A stretch of DNA of 64,000 nt from assembly GCF_949987515.2 (NCBI RefSeq), contig NC_082689.1, positions 101,718,957-101,782,956 on the forward strand, read 5' to 3'. Origin of the DNA: Delphinus delphis. Taxonomy: Eukaryota; Chordata; Mammalia; Artiodactyla; Delphinidae. Made by a program: the position numbers and the translations under genes. Under the pieces are notes generated by a model. It made no database searches and was not told where the DNA came from. It was given only the letters and a program-made list of their open reading frames with translations. Positions within the stretch are counted from its first letter, which is position 1. Each line of letters begins with the position of its first letter. Below, one piece after another: positions 45,801-58,694 of the stretch.

Positions 45801-47399
45801 AGAAGGCAGGTTATGAACAAACTGTCAATTGATTGGGAATTATCTACTTTACTAGTCCAGAGAAAATTAGAAGCAGAAAATAAGATGATAGAAAAGGGAA
45901 TAAGAGAAAACACAAATATCGTGCATGAAGTAAACTAATATTGATGAATTCACCAATATGCACTAGGGCTTCCCTATATATTAAATCCATTTCACGGACA
46001 GTTGATCATCTCACACTTCAGGAGAAGACAGAAAGAATAAATGAAGATGCCATCATAGTAAGCTCATAGTAATTGCGGACAGTCAGCATAGGAGCCAAGT
46101 TTAGTAATAACTCCTGCACAATTATGGTACAGTTTAATCATTGGATTTGGCAATAAACCGTGACATATTTTGAACATTCTGTTTGAGTACGGCATTCCCT
46201 GATATTATATTTACATCAAAAGTGGTTGAAAGAAATGTTGGTGTCTTTGTTATTTTAAAAATGAAATACTTTGAAAATGCTGCATCTCTATGAAGTTAAA
46301 TAAAGTGCTACTATTTCTGAATCATAGTAACATGGCATGAAAATTTTTGTACCCACCTTACCTTTTCTGGTTGTGGTGAATACCACCTCTCTGACTGGAT
46401 CCCTGCTGCTATCAATCTAGAAATAGGGATGGTCAGAAAAACAAAGCAAAATGAGGAAAGTGACTTGGACTCTGTGAGCATAATAACACATTGCAGTTAT
46501 GTCAAGTGCTGGTCAACCTCACCAGTTTAACATTTAACCATAAAGCTGAGTCTGAAAGGAAAATTTTCTTCAACCCCTCAGACCAGGGGCAAAATCTGAT
46601 TTTATCCATCCTCCCTCTCAACAAAACTACATTTACTAAAAAAAGAAAAATAAGCTGTGTGTAACCATCTAACTTTAGTCAGGTTAGAGGGTGAGAGGAA
46701 GAAGAAATAAGACATTGTGAGGAAGTTAGGGGATTAGAAGACCAAGAGGCCATGAGGGGAAAGGGAGAGAAATCATAGAGGAGGGCTCCTTTATGCCTCT
46801 CTGAGGTGGACTAAGTGTGGATTGACAGGAGACAGAAGGAGGGAAGTTAAGAACTGTTTCCATTCCCAGGATTTGGTGCACAACTCTTCTTGGGATGGAC
46901 TTCTTGCCTAGCTTAGGTTTCAATATCTTGTAAAATACTTCCAGATACAGTGAAGTATTTGCAAAGACTAAGGGAGAAATAGTGGCTGGATACATAAGCA
47001 ACTCTTTCCTGAGGAGTCTGACAGGAGGAAAATCCTGCAGTAAGTGAAGGCAGTAGCCTTACCACACAGCAGGTACATTCCAGAAAAGCCCTTCATTTCG
47101 TCTGCATCTGGCTTGGTCTGTGGAACTGACAGGTGGTTATGGATCCTGGGTGAGGGCGACCAGACTGATGGAGGGTAGCAAATCAACTCTTTCCCTGAGC
47201 AGTGATAAACTTATGCATTAGAGACAACTCTGCAACTAAGGAAAGACTTGAACTTCAGTGAAATGACCCTTAATAAAAAGAAAAGGGTGACATGCAAGGA
47301 AGACATGTTTTACTTTTATGCAGCTCCTGTATTCCTGTAAAGTTGGATGTAAATTAAATACATTTTCAAAGGATAAAAGTATTTTTGCACTTTTTTAAG
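45801..47399. other. Unassigned
   Basis: No gene is recognised. Minus ORFs 46726-47001 and 46968-47186 have no family motif. No repeat is clearly seen. Confidence 0.4.
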
Positions 47400-48655
47400 T
47401 GTAAACTTTTTATTGAAGTATACATGTATATTTCAGAAAAATATCCAAGTAATTAGTTTCAGCTTGGTGAATCTCTCAAACTAAGTATGTCCATGTGACT
47501 GGAACCCAGGTCATGGCCAGCTCCCAGGAAGACCCCTCATGCCTCCTCCAGTCACTACCCACCTACCCCAAAGGACCTCACCCTATCCCAACATCTAACA
47601 GCAGAGAGCAGTTTTCCTAGTCTTGATCCTGATAGTAACGTCTAATCTAAAGTCATAAAAATTTTTCTTATGTTTTATTATAAAATGGTATAATTTAGGG
47701 GCTTCCCTGGTGGCGCAGTGGTTGAGAGTCCACCTGCCGATGCAGGGGACACGGATTCATGCCCCAGTCCGGGAAGATCCTACATGCAGCGGAGTGGCTA
47801 GGCCCGTGAGCCATGGTTGCTGAGTCTGAGTGTCCAGAGCCTGTGCTCCGCAACGGGAGAGGCCACAACAGTGAGAAGCCCTCGTACTACAAAAAAAAAA
47901 AAAAAGTATAGTTTTATATTTTATATTTAGCTCTAAAATCCATTTTGAATTAATTTTCACATAAGATATAAATTATAGGCTGAGGTTCTCTTTTTTTAAT
48001 ATATGAATGTCCAATTGTTTGTTGTAAAAAAAAAACAACAAAACTATCCTTTCTCCATTGAATTTTCTTGGCACTATTATCAAAAATAATTGGCTGTGTT
48101 TCCACATGTCTGTTTCTAGCTTCTATTCTTTCCATTTATCTATCTGTAGATCCTTTCTCCAATACTAAACTGTCGGGATTATTATACCTTTATACCAAGT
48201 CTTAAAATCAGGTAATGTATTTTTATTCTTCTTCTTCAAAGTTGTTTTGGCTATACAAATCTCTTTCCCTTTTCAAACAAATTTAAAAACCAGCTTTTGG
48301 TAGCTACAAAAAATTCTAAAAGGATTTTAATTACATTGAATCTGTAGATCAATTAGTGAAAATTGACATCTTAAATATCTGCTTCATCACATCCATGAAC
48401 ATAATATCTCTCCATTTACTTATGTTTTTATTGATGACTTTCATCAGACTTTTGTAGTTTTCAGCTTGAAGATCTTGCACACATTTTATTCGATTTATGA
48501 CAAAGTATTTCATTTTCCTTGGTGGTATTTTAAATGGTACTTTTATTTTTTACTTTTGATTTCCAGTTGTTCACTATTAGTATATAGAATTGCAACTGAT
48601 TTTTGTATATTGACTGTGTCCTTCAGCCTTGCTAAACTTATTTATTCATTACAGC
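47400..48655 (-). mobile_element. Ancient antisense L1 fragments (3' end and ORF2)
   Basis: 47405-47690 matches a reversed old L1 3'UTR ('tttttattgaagtatacatg', 'cctccagtcactacccacct'). 47916-48655 matches the reversed ORF2 region ('ccattgaattttcttggcac', 'cattgaatctgtagatcaat', 'caactgatttttgtatattg'). The two may be one element with a large internal loss or two fragments. The SINE at 47698 lies between them. Confidence 0.75.
47688..47916 (+). mobile_element. CHR-type SINE with imperfect TSD
   Basis: Body 47698-47905 with head 'cttccctggtggcgcagtgg' and 15-A tail. Flanks gtataattta (47688-47697) and gtatagtttta (47906-47916) are a slightly decayed target-site duplication. Minus ORF 47757-47960 is a shadow. 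Confidence 0.95.
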
Positions 48656-49762
48656 AAGAGAATATAGAAAGGAGAGGACAAAGGGACTAAAGTTAGGAAG
48701 GGTTCTTACTTGGAGTCAAGATAAACAGAGCAGAGCAGCCCAGAGAGATACAGAAAAGGAACGGAGATGAAAGGAGGCATGGTCAGAGGCAGTATTATTT
48801 AATCCTCCTCTAACTCAGGTCGTCTTTCATCAAACTCTTGAAAATCCCAGAACCTGCTACACAGTGCATTACTCAATTATACATTTACTTCACTCCAATT
48901 TTGTTTAATATCTTCAAATTTTACTTCCTCTACTCACTGCCATCCCTTCAAAATTCTTAGATGACTTTTGAAGTCAAGGGACAGGGCTTAAACACTGGCT
49001 CACGGAACAATCATATCTCATTCTCTGTCTCTCTCCCACCCCTAACTCTTTTCCTATATATTTTACAATGTTGAAACAAGCTGGGGATCTTTTCTTTAAC
49101 AAACACGTATTTATCACGTACTAGGTGCAAACTACTGTACAGGAGACTGTGGGCTTGGAGTTACAGAGCAGGAACAATATTACAAATAATTAACAACTTG
49201 TACAACATCTAACCTATTTGAAAGGACAAAGCCATAGCCTGGGCCAGGATCCTGCAGACCCTGCTGGGCCAGGTGTCAACCTTTTAGTTATTTGAAAGAG
49301 GGGACATGGGGTGTCCTGAGGGAAGGGGTGAGTGACTCTTTACCAAAGGTTATAGTCAAATTTCAATACTGTGATAACGGCTATGTCCCTATCCACAGTG
49401 GTCCCAAGAACTGGAGAATTTATTGCTCTTGCTAATCAGAAAGACAATATACAAATGAATGATGACAATATCATGAGGAATATATTGAGTTCCTCAAGAG
49501 GGCATGAGGGAAGTTTTATTGAAATTCAGGGAGGTAAATAGCATTTCTTTTGGGAGAAAGAGTAAGGACATGTCAAATGGCAAAAATAAAACAATGTAGC
49601 TTGCTGTCCTTTATTCAAGGAGAACAATCTGTGTATTAGAGGAGTACAGTGCCTAACAAGTAGTGGAGCACTCTTCCTGAGGGATCTTGGGCAAAAACGA
49701 ATTTTATAGAATGTTAGAGGCAGCATCACAGAGATAACATGATCAGCTGGGGTTGCATATAT
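48656..49762. other. Unassigned
   Basis: No gene is recognised. Around 49090-49175 ('tatttatcacgtactaggtg' 'caaactactgtacaggagac') there may be an old L2/MIR-like scrap. Confidence 0.38.
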
Positions 49763-50288
49763 TGAGACAGGCTGGGACCTGGGACCCGGGATCCTTTGCT
49801 GCAGGGCTTGCCCCTGGACACACGTCTCTTCAGCTCCTCAAGCAACTTAATACAAAGAAACTATAAGGGACCAAAAATAACTGTGTGCACGTGCAGTTGG
49901 GGCAAATAATGGACAAAGAGATACAAAAAAGACCAAAAAGCAACCCAACTGCCACTTCTGAAGAGCCGGGAGCAGAAACAGGGTGCTGGGAGCAAAAGCA
50001 GGGTGCTGCACATGCCCCCTGCACTCAACACCACTAAAGAGATGGACAAACCACCTAATGCCCCCCTCCGCCTGACCCCTGGACACACGCCTACCTTCAC
50101 CCCATATAAGAAACCAGCTTACTGCCCACTTCGGGGAGTGAGCGAGCAAGCGAGGGAACCTGTTGTTTGTTCTCGCTCCCCACTGCTGCAGCAGGGGCCC
50201 CAGTAAAGCCTTGCATGAATTTCTGGTCTGGCCTCTTATCAATTTCTATTGATTGGGGAAAGCCAAGAACCCTGGTCGGTATCAATAT
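49759..50288 (+). mobile_element. Solo ERV LTR (class I-like) with 4-bp TSD
   Basis: The LTR is 49763-50284 (TG...CA) with atat on both sides. It contains a TATA-like 'ccccatataagaaacc' (about 50101), a polyadenylation-like AGTAAA (50203-50208) and a U5 ending 'cctggtcggtatca'. Two internal repeats are visible: cccctggacacacg at 49811-49824 and 50076-50089, and a ~20-bp pair at about 49967-50007. No gag, pol or env sequence lies beside it, so it is a solo LTR. Its overlapping ORFs (49830-50321) are not genes. Confidence 0.85.
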
Positions 50289-50739
50289 GACCTTATTTAG
50301 AAACATCAAGGAACAAAACAATAAGTGTAAAGCACAGAGTGGCTAGGCATTTGGGGATAGGGCTGCCTGGAGTGACTGCATTTCTGGTCAAGTGGAGTAT
50401 TTATAAGAACATGAAAGTTCCATCTGCTGACGTGGCATTCCAGACAAGAGTAACTCCAACTTGGGCCTAGATGTTTACTTCAACAGACATTTTTGTTGAG
50501 TCCCAAAGACCTGTGTTGTTAAAACGGAGCTGGTTGTTAAAGCAGAAGCAGTAAAGGTAAAGAAAGGTCACAGATTAAGCAAAGGCAGAGAGGTGAAAGT
50601 GCACTGGGTTTGCCTGTAACAAAGAGGCCCAGGAAAACAGTGAGAGATAAAAATGGCAACTAAAACAACAATAAAACAACAGTGGGGGGGAAATGAACAA
50701 ATTTTGGGATTACCGATTGATTCTTTGGACATTACAATA
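50289..50739. other. Unassigned
   Basis: No gene or repeat is recognised. Confidence 0.4.
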
Positions 50740-50885
50740 TATCATAGAATTTTGGGGCTGAAGAGGAATTCAGGGATCCTACAGGCCAAACCCTTCAACC
50801 CTTTTGTTGTATAGGTGAGGAAACTGAGACCTGTGGGCAAAAGGGAAGATTATACAGTTACTGACCTCAGAAGCACAGGCTTCTC
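50740..50885 (+). mobile_element. MIR-like ancient SINE
   Basis: 'atagaattttggggctgaag', 'gtataggtgaggaaactgag' and 'ttatacagttactgacctc' fit an ancient MIR-type element read in the sense 'gaggaaactgag' direction. Subfamily uncertain. Confidence 0.5.
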
Positions 50886-51739
50886 AGTTCACAGTCAGGC
50901 CTCATTGCCCTCCTCTTCTCAAGTTTTTTAAAATGCAAAATAAATAAATGCCTGTAAGCATTAGCTTCTGATGAAGAGCCTTTGATTTCTCCCCCAGAGG
51001 GCTGGCATCCTGCCTTACTTCCTGAGAATGCATTCAAACAGATTCCACTCTTCAAGTCTCTGCTCTCTCTTCAGGTGCTTTAATAAAAGTGAGCACTGTA
51101 AGTGGATGCTCTGGTGTCCCTCCACACACACAGAGTCAAAATCAGCTTTCTTTCCTTCTCCGAAGCAACGATAGCACAGCTCAGCTGTCTGCTGGAAGAC
51201 TGATGAAAAACACGTTATATAAGTTTCCTCCTCTTCCCTCATCTTTTCAGACACAAAGCTAGTGTCCTGAAGGCTTTTCTCCCTTCCCCTTACTCTCACT
51301 CCTACATTAGACTTGCTTGTTATTAAGCAAGTTGTTATTAAGCTACATTCTCTTCTAAGATATTATTGGGAATCATTTTATTTCCCTTTCTTTCATTTCT
51401 TCTACCAGTCAAGAGGAAAAGAGATAAAAAGCCTGCTTTGAGAACAAGTAGGAAATCTCACAGTTTTGAACTCACCCAATGTTCATCTCTTCCTGTAGAT
51501 TTTGGGCTTAATGGACAATAATCGTATTTCAGGACCCAATAACAGAGCTGAACATTTTACCCAGCCTTTCCCTAATATAACTTTACAATTCTGACTTTGT
51601 AACATTTAACTCTTCTGAGCACAAACTTTTAACCTATTTATGACTCTTCATAACAGAGTTTTATTTCTTAAATATTATCTCCCATTAGTATTATGATTTT
51701 TATTTAGACTGTAAGGTTTTGAATAATTTCCACTGACAT
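50886..51739. other. Unassigned
   Basis: No gene is recognised. Minus ORFs 50867-51055 and 51015-51299 have no motif. Confidence 0.4.
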
Positions 51740-51985
51740 TTATTGCATTCTTTCTGTGACTACATAGCAAGCTCTACTAAACGACAAACATACATCAGCA
51801 CAGTTAGTGGCCACAATCAATCCTCTGAGATAGACATTTTTATTATCTTCTTATACATAGGGGGAAACTGAAACTTAGAGATAGTTAATTACTCACCTCC
51901 AGTCTTCTAGCTAATAATTAGGAGAACCAGAACTTGATTCCAGACAGCATGAGTCTCATACTTTCAGACACATCTGCAATATTAT
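51740..51985 (-). mobile_element. MIR SINE, antisense
   Basis: 'tttattgcattctttctgtg', then 'acatagggggaaactgaaac' and 'gattccagacagcatgagtc' follow the reverse MIR. Confidence 0.72.
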
Positions 51986-53187
51986 CCAACCCTATTCCAA
52001 GATGTACTTTATTTTAACCAGCCCCATTATAAGTAGTTAATTACAGCATAGTACCCTAAAAATGCACTCTATAAATTTCATTCACATTGGTCTAGTGATT
52101 TCAGAGAGTAAAGATTTACTCCTTATGAAAGAAAGAAAGAAAGAAAAAAAGAAGGAGGGAGGGAGGGAGGAAGGAAGGAAGAAAGGAAGAAAGAAAAGAT
52201 ACAAATAAACAAAACAACAGCAATGGAAAACTATGACTAGAATAACACACTGAAACATTTTTATTCATAAATATAATCATAATAAAACAGTACTTTCTTT
52301 TCCAGGAGGTCAGTGTTCTTGACAGTTCAGCAATTTAGGACCTCATCTCGAGCAAAAGGTGCCCCCGAAAAGCTCTTTGATGTCACAAATACCACATGCC
52401 AACTTCCATGCAATTTAAATAAAAAGCTAGGGACTGAGGTCATTGCTAAATCATCATCAACTTGTATGTATTACACAGTGGTTACATTTGGCTATATAGG
52501 GTATTTTTAACTTATAAAGTATTAAAAAAATAGTAAATTAGAAAATGTGTAGAGAGGGGTAGACAAGAAGCAGATACATAGAAAACAAGAAAATCACAAT
52601 GAACAATAAGACAATAGGATGAGAAGAAAACCTAAATCAAAGGAGTTAGCAAAGGTATAAATAACATCCTTGAGCAATTTAGAGAAGAAAATCAGCTTAA
52701 AATAATGATGACCACCAAAGATTGCCTATGGTATTTCAACAGGACAGTGCATGATTTTGCTAATGAAGAACCCAAATCATTCCCAAGAGGATTAAATATC
52801 ATTTTTAACACTTTTATTAATTGTCCTGAGAAGATAAAATACATGTTACATATTTTATTTATTTTAAAATTTACATTTGTTTTATTTTTTCAGTGTCATT
52901 TATTTTCCTTTTAGCTACTTCCAACTTATCTTAACATTTTTGCTGAGTTTACTATTTTTTCACGATTTTCCTGGGACTCTAATCCCTCACACTCCAACTG
53001 CTTCTGTTGCCAGGGAACATCAACACTGTGCTCTGGAATCTCTGTCTGGTGCTCCCATTTTATAGGAGTGATTGCTTTGCTAAATTTTATAATTATATGA
53101 GAAATTGTTTGGGCATAATTTTCATAATGTGAAAATATTATCCCAATGAGTATTTTTCATCCCTCATTTGCTTTCCTTCTTTATTTC
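51986..53187. other. Unassigned, with a GAAA microsatellite
   Basis: No gene. Simple repeat at 52125-52198. Confidence 0.4.
52125..52198. repeat. (GAAA)n / GGAA purine microsatellite
   Basis: Begins with perfect GAAA units and degrades to GGAGGGAA and GGAAGAAA units. Confidence 0.95.
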
Positions 53188-53231
53188 TTTATATATATAT
53201 ATTTCTGTATATATATATATATATATATATG
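53188..53231. repeat. (TA)n microsatellite
   Basis: Two TA runs separated by 'tttctg', about 53189-53202 and 53209-53231. Confidence 0.95.
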
Positions 53232-54169
53232 TATTTTTGTATAGATTCTCTGTTGTTCTTTCTGGGGGTTCGGTACTATACCTCAGAGGAGCAAAGATTT
53301 TTATTTATAAATATCTTGTGCTCATATTCTTTTAGCCCCTAGTGACTCTTAGAAATAGGAGCAAGGCAGCTGAGGGACTGTTTATACGGAAAGGCTCTCT
53401 ATATCCCTTTGCTGTGGTAACAAAATGTCTTATCTGTGTGATTTATTAATTAGTTCCACCTCACCTGCTTCTTAGTTCCAAACTATGTGTATAAAAGTTC
53501 CTGTCACCAGTCCATGCACTTTGTTTCTGTTATTACAAACAAGAGATTCAAATTTTGTACTGCAGAATGTGTATGTCCCTTTGGAGAAGTGTACTCAGAG
53601 ATCTGCAGCCTGGGGCATCCTCACTATATACTCCCTCCTGGGCTTCTGTAGTCCCTCTGCCTTTTTCATGGTTCAGAGTTTTGGTTCTCTACTGCTTTTA
53701 CTGAAGAAGAAATTGTGTCTTCACTTGTCATTGTTGCATTTGGGTGATTCTGGAGAGGAAAAACGGGAAAGCCAGACTTTGTGCCATTATCTTCAAGCTG
53801 CAGGAGGCACTAATCATTTTCTGAAGATCTGGCACTGAAAGCATTAAAAACATCTAAAACTTGAGCATTTTTTAAATCAAACTGTATTTTCGCTGGTTTG
53901 CATAGGTATGACACAAAGCAGCGGCTGGACCCTTCAAGTTATAGAATTTTGTCTGGCCTAAGATGGAAACCATTCCACTTTAGTTAGTAACTCTGAAGAA
54001 TCCCACTCTTATGCTTGTCAAAAAGGGATAAATATTAGCAACATCATTTTTAAAGTTGAGGAAACTAAAATATAGAATATTTGGAAAAAATGCTCCAAAT
54101 TACATGAGATGAACAGATGCTAACTATATATATGCTAACTATAATTTGTGGCCTTCACATACGTTATTA
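53232..54169. other. Unassigned
   Basis: No gene is recognised. The plus ORF 53485-53838 (117 codons) has no family motif or splice support. Confidence 0.4.
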
Positions 54170-54330
54170 ATTCTCAGAAGAGCCTTTTGAGAATTAAAAT
54201 TCTTATTCTTGAATAATTATTTTCTTGGCTTGACAGAAATTATTTTTCTTGACTTCACAGATGAATAAACTGAGGCTCACAGAAAGAAGTGATTTTCCGA
54301 TGGCTATTTAGGCAGTAAGTAGTTTATAGG
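54170..54330 (-). mobile_element. MIR SINE fragment, antisense
   Basis: 'cagatgaataaactgaggct' 'cacagaaagaagtgattttc' and 'ggcagtaagtagtttat' are the reverse MIR core. Confidence 0.7.
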
Positions 54331-56176
54331 TGATTTACATAGTTATTGCAAAATAGTCACAGAGTCTTCTCTTCAATTCTTAAGCAATTGAGAGCAGATA
54401 CCAGACACAGATGAAGATTTTCATCAGTGAACCTGTGCTGAAAGATATGCTTTAGTCCTCTCACTACATCCCTAATCTAGATCTTAGGACCTGCTGGGGG
54501 GAAAGCTAGGTCTACAGCACAGACTCTGGGACACACTTATCCCACCATCTTCAACAAGGCTTGCAACCTGCATTACACCTCATTTAGGGAGAGCAGGTTC
54601 GAGAGAGCTGGACAGAGCTCATATTCCACCCAGCGCATATTGCTACATGGAATAAGAGCAGAGAGAGATTTAACAGGCATATCTGAGAGGAAAAGAAAGT
54701 AGGCAGGAGCTAGGGCTACCCAACTCCACCAGTCCTATGTCAATCCTCCTCCATGTAGGCAGAGGAGAGGACTGAGGACCGAGAGAGGTTGGGATGTCCC
54801 TCCAGTATTATGCTCTCCTAGAGATAGGGAAGTCTTCTCTCCTTTATAAAAACAGGAATAATGGGTATTAAGTGTCTCGGTCACTTTGTAGGAAAGATAT
54901 GCTGTTTCCAAAGTCGTGAGCCATCCAGTGCCCTCTCTACCTGCCTCCAGGACTGCGTCAGCAGAGGAGAGGAAACAGGAGCGTTTGACTCTTACCTTTA
55001 ATTTCCAACCTTCACCACTGATTAAAAGCGGAGGGCTGGAGGACAGAAAGCCTCGCTCTCAGGGGGAGTTTCATTGGGTCTCTCACTGGACTCCCTACCA
55101 CTCCCACCAGCTCCCTGTTTATGGTATAAACTGCAGCCTTCTCCAGAGCCATTCTTCCAGTCTGGGAGTTAAGCTGTGTCTCACACTCTGTTTGCTCCTT
55201 CATGGGAAGGTCAACACATCACTAATTTTTCCTCTCCTTCCATCTGAAGAACACTTACACTGAACCTCTCCCCTCACCCCTCTTTTTTTAACTGTCTCCT
55301 TCTTAATCTGTCCGATTTGCTTTGCTTTCTTTCTCTAGCCTATTAATTGTTTTCCTCCAAGTGTATTTCCTACTCATGCCCTTGAATTCCTGCCTGTACT
55401 CATCTTGAATAAAGTTCACCCTTCTTACTTAATAAACATCTACATAGCTTGTCCTCTTTACAAAGTCCTTTCAATTAAGGCCTCCTTAATAACTCCGGAA
55501 GGTGGTTGGATGGCTTTAAATCTACCTCCCAGGGCCCTCCCTTTCTACTTCTTGCTCAAATCTCCTCCCCCTTATTTCCACCCTGATTCACCATTATTTG
55601 CCTGTCATTTTGTTTCTTCCAATACACCTCCTTTAGCTTTTCAGATAGATCTTCATAGACATTTGCTCTGGGGTCAGCTTTGTGGACCCCCAAGCCTCAA
55701 CACCCTCTGGGTATATATGTGGGAGTGCTAATATTAATACCTAATCTTTCTGACTCATTTCCCCAAACTGCTGATGCATGAACCTCAGCTTCCTGAAAAT
55801 TCCCTCTTAAGAATGTTTAAAATCTCCAGCGGCATGTGTGACATATGCTGCCCTTTCCTGGAGTCTGTGCCATTCCGCTGGCCATGGCCATGTCCTCCTG
55901 CCACCCAGCGGGGCTGTCTCTGTCCCACTGCTCTTTACAGTGAAGCCATTCTCTGAAAATTGTTCCATTCAGCACGGCAGGCACCGTCCCTCCATCGTGC
56001 TGCCCCTCTGGGTGTCAAGACCCTCTTGTTGATTCCCAGCTCAGCATTTCTCATCTGGTGACACCTCGAACATGCCAGAACTCAAATCTGCTCTCTGGTG
56101 TATGGCAGGGTGACAAAGACTCCCAACTCTGTTCTGAACTCAGGTAAAGGTGTCCTAGGGGAGGATTGCTGGGAGA
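54331..56176. other. Unassigned
   Basis: No gene is recognised. ORFs 54916-55263, 55405-55731 and 55838-56032 plus have no recognisable domain. Confidence 0.4.
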
Positions 56177-56575
56177 CTATATTTCTTTGTTCAGGCTGCC
56201 ACAACAAAGTACCACAGAAGGGTTGGCTTAAACCACAGAAATGTAATTTCTCACAGTTCTGGAAGATGGAAGTCCAAGATCTAGGTGTCAACAGGGTTGG
56301 TTTCTCCTGAGGCCTCTCTCCTTGGCTTGCAGATGTCTGCCTTCTCTCTTTTGTCCTAGCATGGTCTTCTCTCTGTGCATGCCCAACCCTGCTGTCTCTC
56401 TCTAGGTCCTACTCTCCTCTTCTTATAAAGGACACTAGTCAAATTGGACTAGAGGCCACCCTAAAAACCCCATTTTAACCTAGTTCCCTCTTTGAAGACT
56501 CTCTCTCTAAATATAGTCACCTACTAAGGTACTAGGATTAGGGCATCTTTGGGATACATGATTCAGCCCATAATA
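56177..56575 (+). mobile_element. MLT1-like (ERVL-MaLR) LTR
   Basis: 'gttcaggctgccacaacaaa' 'gtaccaca', 'ttctcacagttctggaagat', 'ctctccttggcttgcagatg', 'cttcttataaaggacactag' and 'catgattcagcccataatag' follow the MLT1 order. It is less diverged than the copy at 19935. ORFs 56082-56310 are shadows. Confidence 0.78.
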
Positions 56576-56869
56576 GGTACCAAGCAATTCAGATCATAGA
56601 GAAACAGTTCTTTCTCTCTTTCTCTATGGTATGGACATGCATTCTAAAGCCTAGAATCTGGTAACCCCTTCCTCACCTCACTGAAAATTCCTGCACAACT
56701 CTAGAAGCTAGGCATGCATTAGTACTGTGTGGCTCTGTTCCTAAAGACCCCACAGACCTCATGCCAAAAGCCATACCTGGAGCTGGGTAAGTTCAGCACA
56801 CATACCCAGACACACCAGAACCCTCAACAGTGGAGACCATCTGGACTTAAAATGAATTACTGGTAAACA

Positions 56870-57135
56870 TGATGTTCAGAGCATTGTTTAGACTGTGGGC
56901 TCTACAGCTAGACTTGTGTGCGTCATATTAACTCAGCCTAACTTCTTAGCTGTGTGACCTTGGGCAATCCACTTAACTTCTCTGTGCCTTAGTTTCCTTA
57001 TCTCCAACATAGAATTAACAATAATAGTACACATCTCAAAGGGTTATTGTGAGGACTAAACTTGTCAATACAAATAAAGCACTTAGAACATAGCAGAGTA
57101 TATAGGAAACATTCAATAAATTCTAACACTTATTA
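56870..57135 (+). mobile_element. MIR SINE
   Basis: Nearly complete: 'gctgtgtgaccttgggcaat' 'ccacttaacttctctgtgcc', 'ttattgtgaggactaaactt', 'gcacttagaacatagcagag', 'aacattcaataaattctaac'. Confidence 0.9.
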
Positions 57136-57201
57136 CAGTATTTTAGTGCCATGGGGAAGAAAGTGGGCCCAGAAACTTAACCTGAACTCTCTCTATAAAA
57201 T

Positions 57202-57501
57202 GTATTCAGTAAGGACTTCCTTGGTGGTGCTAGTGGTTGAGAATCTGCCTGCTAGTGCAGGGGACACAGGTTTGAGCCCTGGTCTGGGAAGATCCCACAT
57301 GCCGCGGAGCAACTTAGCCCGTGAGCCACAACTACTGAGCCTGTGCTCCGCAACAAGAGAGACCGCAACAGTGAGAGGCCCGTGCACCGTGATGAAGAGT
57401 GGCCCCCACTCGCCGCAACTAGAGAAAGCCCTCGCACAGAAACGAAGGTCCAACACAGCCAAAAATAAATAAATAAAATTTTTAAAAAAAGTACTCAGTA
57501 A
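57202..57501 (+). mobile_element. Long CHR-type SINE variant with 11-bp TSD
   Basis: Body 57213-57490 (about 278 bp). It starts 'gacttccttggtggtgctag' and carries an extra 3' module after the usual end: 'gtggcccccactcgccgcaa' to 'ccaacacagccaaaaataaa'. Flanks gtattcagtaa (57202-57212) and gtactcagtaa (57491-57501), one mismatch. ORFs 57062-57516 in the area are shadows. Confidence 0.92.
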
Positions 57502-57524
57502 ATATGTGTGCAACAAGTGTATTA

Positions 57525-57730
57525 TTATTACAACATTTATTTACCACATTTTAATGTTTATTCAGTTCTTACATAGATTATTTTATTTAATCCACAAAAA
57601 GGTAATAATTTTCATCCCATTTTATAGATGAGAAAACTGATGACCAGTGATTTAAAGAAATTTGACCAAAATATCACACAACTAACAGGCAGAGTAGCTA
57701 AGATTTGAATCTCTCTCTTTCTCCCCATAT
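57525..57730 (-). mobile_element. MIR SINE, antisense
   Basis: 'ttatagatgagaaaactgat', 'tttgaccaaaatatcacaca' and 'aggcagagtagctaagattt' are the reverse MIR core; the 3' end lies upstream. Confidence 0.75.
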
Positions 57731-58019
57731 CTCTTCCCTTGTAATTAGTACTCTACAGTCCAAACTCCTATCCTGCCTACCTTCTACTGCAGAGCAAAAG
57801 TGAACCATCTCCACCTCTTGTGAGTAAATGTGTTCTTACCTGGTTGTCCTTCACTGTATCATTTAATTCTGTGCTTAGATCACCACTTGGACGTTGCTGA
57901 AGGCCAGTTTGGCTAGAACACCTTGAACAAGTCTGTGATCAAACAAACGTGGAGGAAAATCTCTCAGTATGAATAGAGGGGTCCATCATCCCTTGGGTCA
58001 AGTGAACCATGGCTTTGCA

Positions 58020-58239
58020 CTAGGAGTTAGCAAATGTTTCCTGGAAATGGGCAGAGACTAAATATTTTGGATAGGAAAACCACATACCCCGAATCTCTGT
58101 CATGACTATACAGTTCTGCTATGATAGCACAAAAGCAGCCATAGATAACACATAAGTTCAACGTCATGGCAGTGTTCCAATAAAATGTTATTTACCAAAG
58201 CGGGCAATGGGCCGTATTGGACTCAATTGCCAGCCCCTG
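58020..58239 (+). mobile_element. MER-type non-autonomous hAT element
   Basis: 'agttagcaaatgtttcctgg', 'gactaaatattttggatagg', 'aaaagcagccatagataaca', 'ttccaataaaatgttattta' and 'aattgccagcccctg' follow a common mammalian element. The 8-bp flanks (ctttgcac and cttcatac) are similar. A minus-strand copy is at 63225. Confidence 0.82.
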
Positions 58240-58694
58240 CTTCATACACATTTCTGATTTTAATTTTCACCACAATCCTACAAATCTGGTGTGTTCATTC
58301 TTATCCAAAGGTGTGGAAATGGACTCAGTATGGACTAAGTGCCAGACCTACAAGTCTGGGAGGGAGGAAGCCATGAGAACATCAGCCTTAGGACCCTTTG
58401 TTTTGTTCCAGCGTGCTGAGTTTTCTACTCTCCATCCTGATCACATGAGCCTGCATATTTGTGTAGCTGCTTATGTTACATTCAAATCCTTTTAATGGGC
58501 AGTGTGATCTGACAGTCACTTTTCCAGTGCTTCCTGGCAGCCGATGACAGTGATGTTATTATTTACCTTCACTTGTTAGATGCACAAGTTGAGTACTTAA
58601 GAATCTGTTTATACCTTTCTTGCTCCTTTAAGTGAACACAGGTAAAGTACCACAAGATAAGGTGATTTTTCATTCTCACCTTTTAGTTTCTAGA
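58240..58694. other. Unassigned
   Basis: No gene; plus ORFs 58185-58495 overlap the hAT element and are not supported. Confidence 0.4.
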
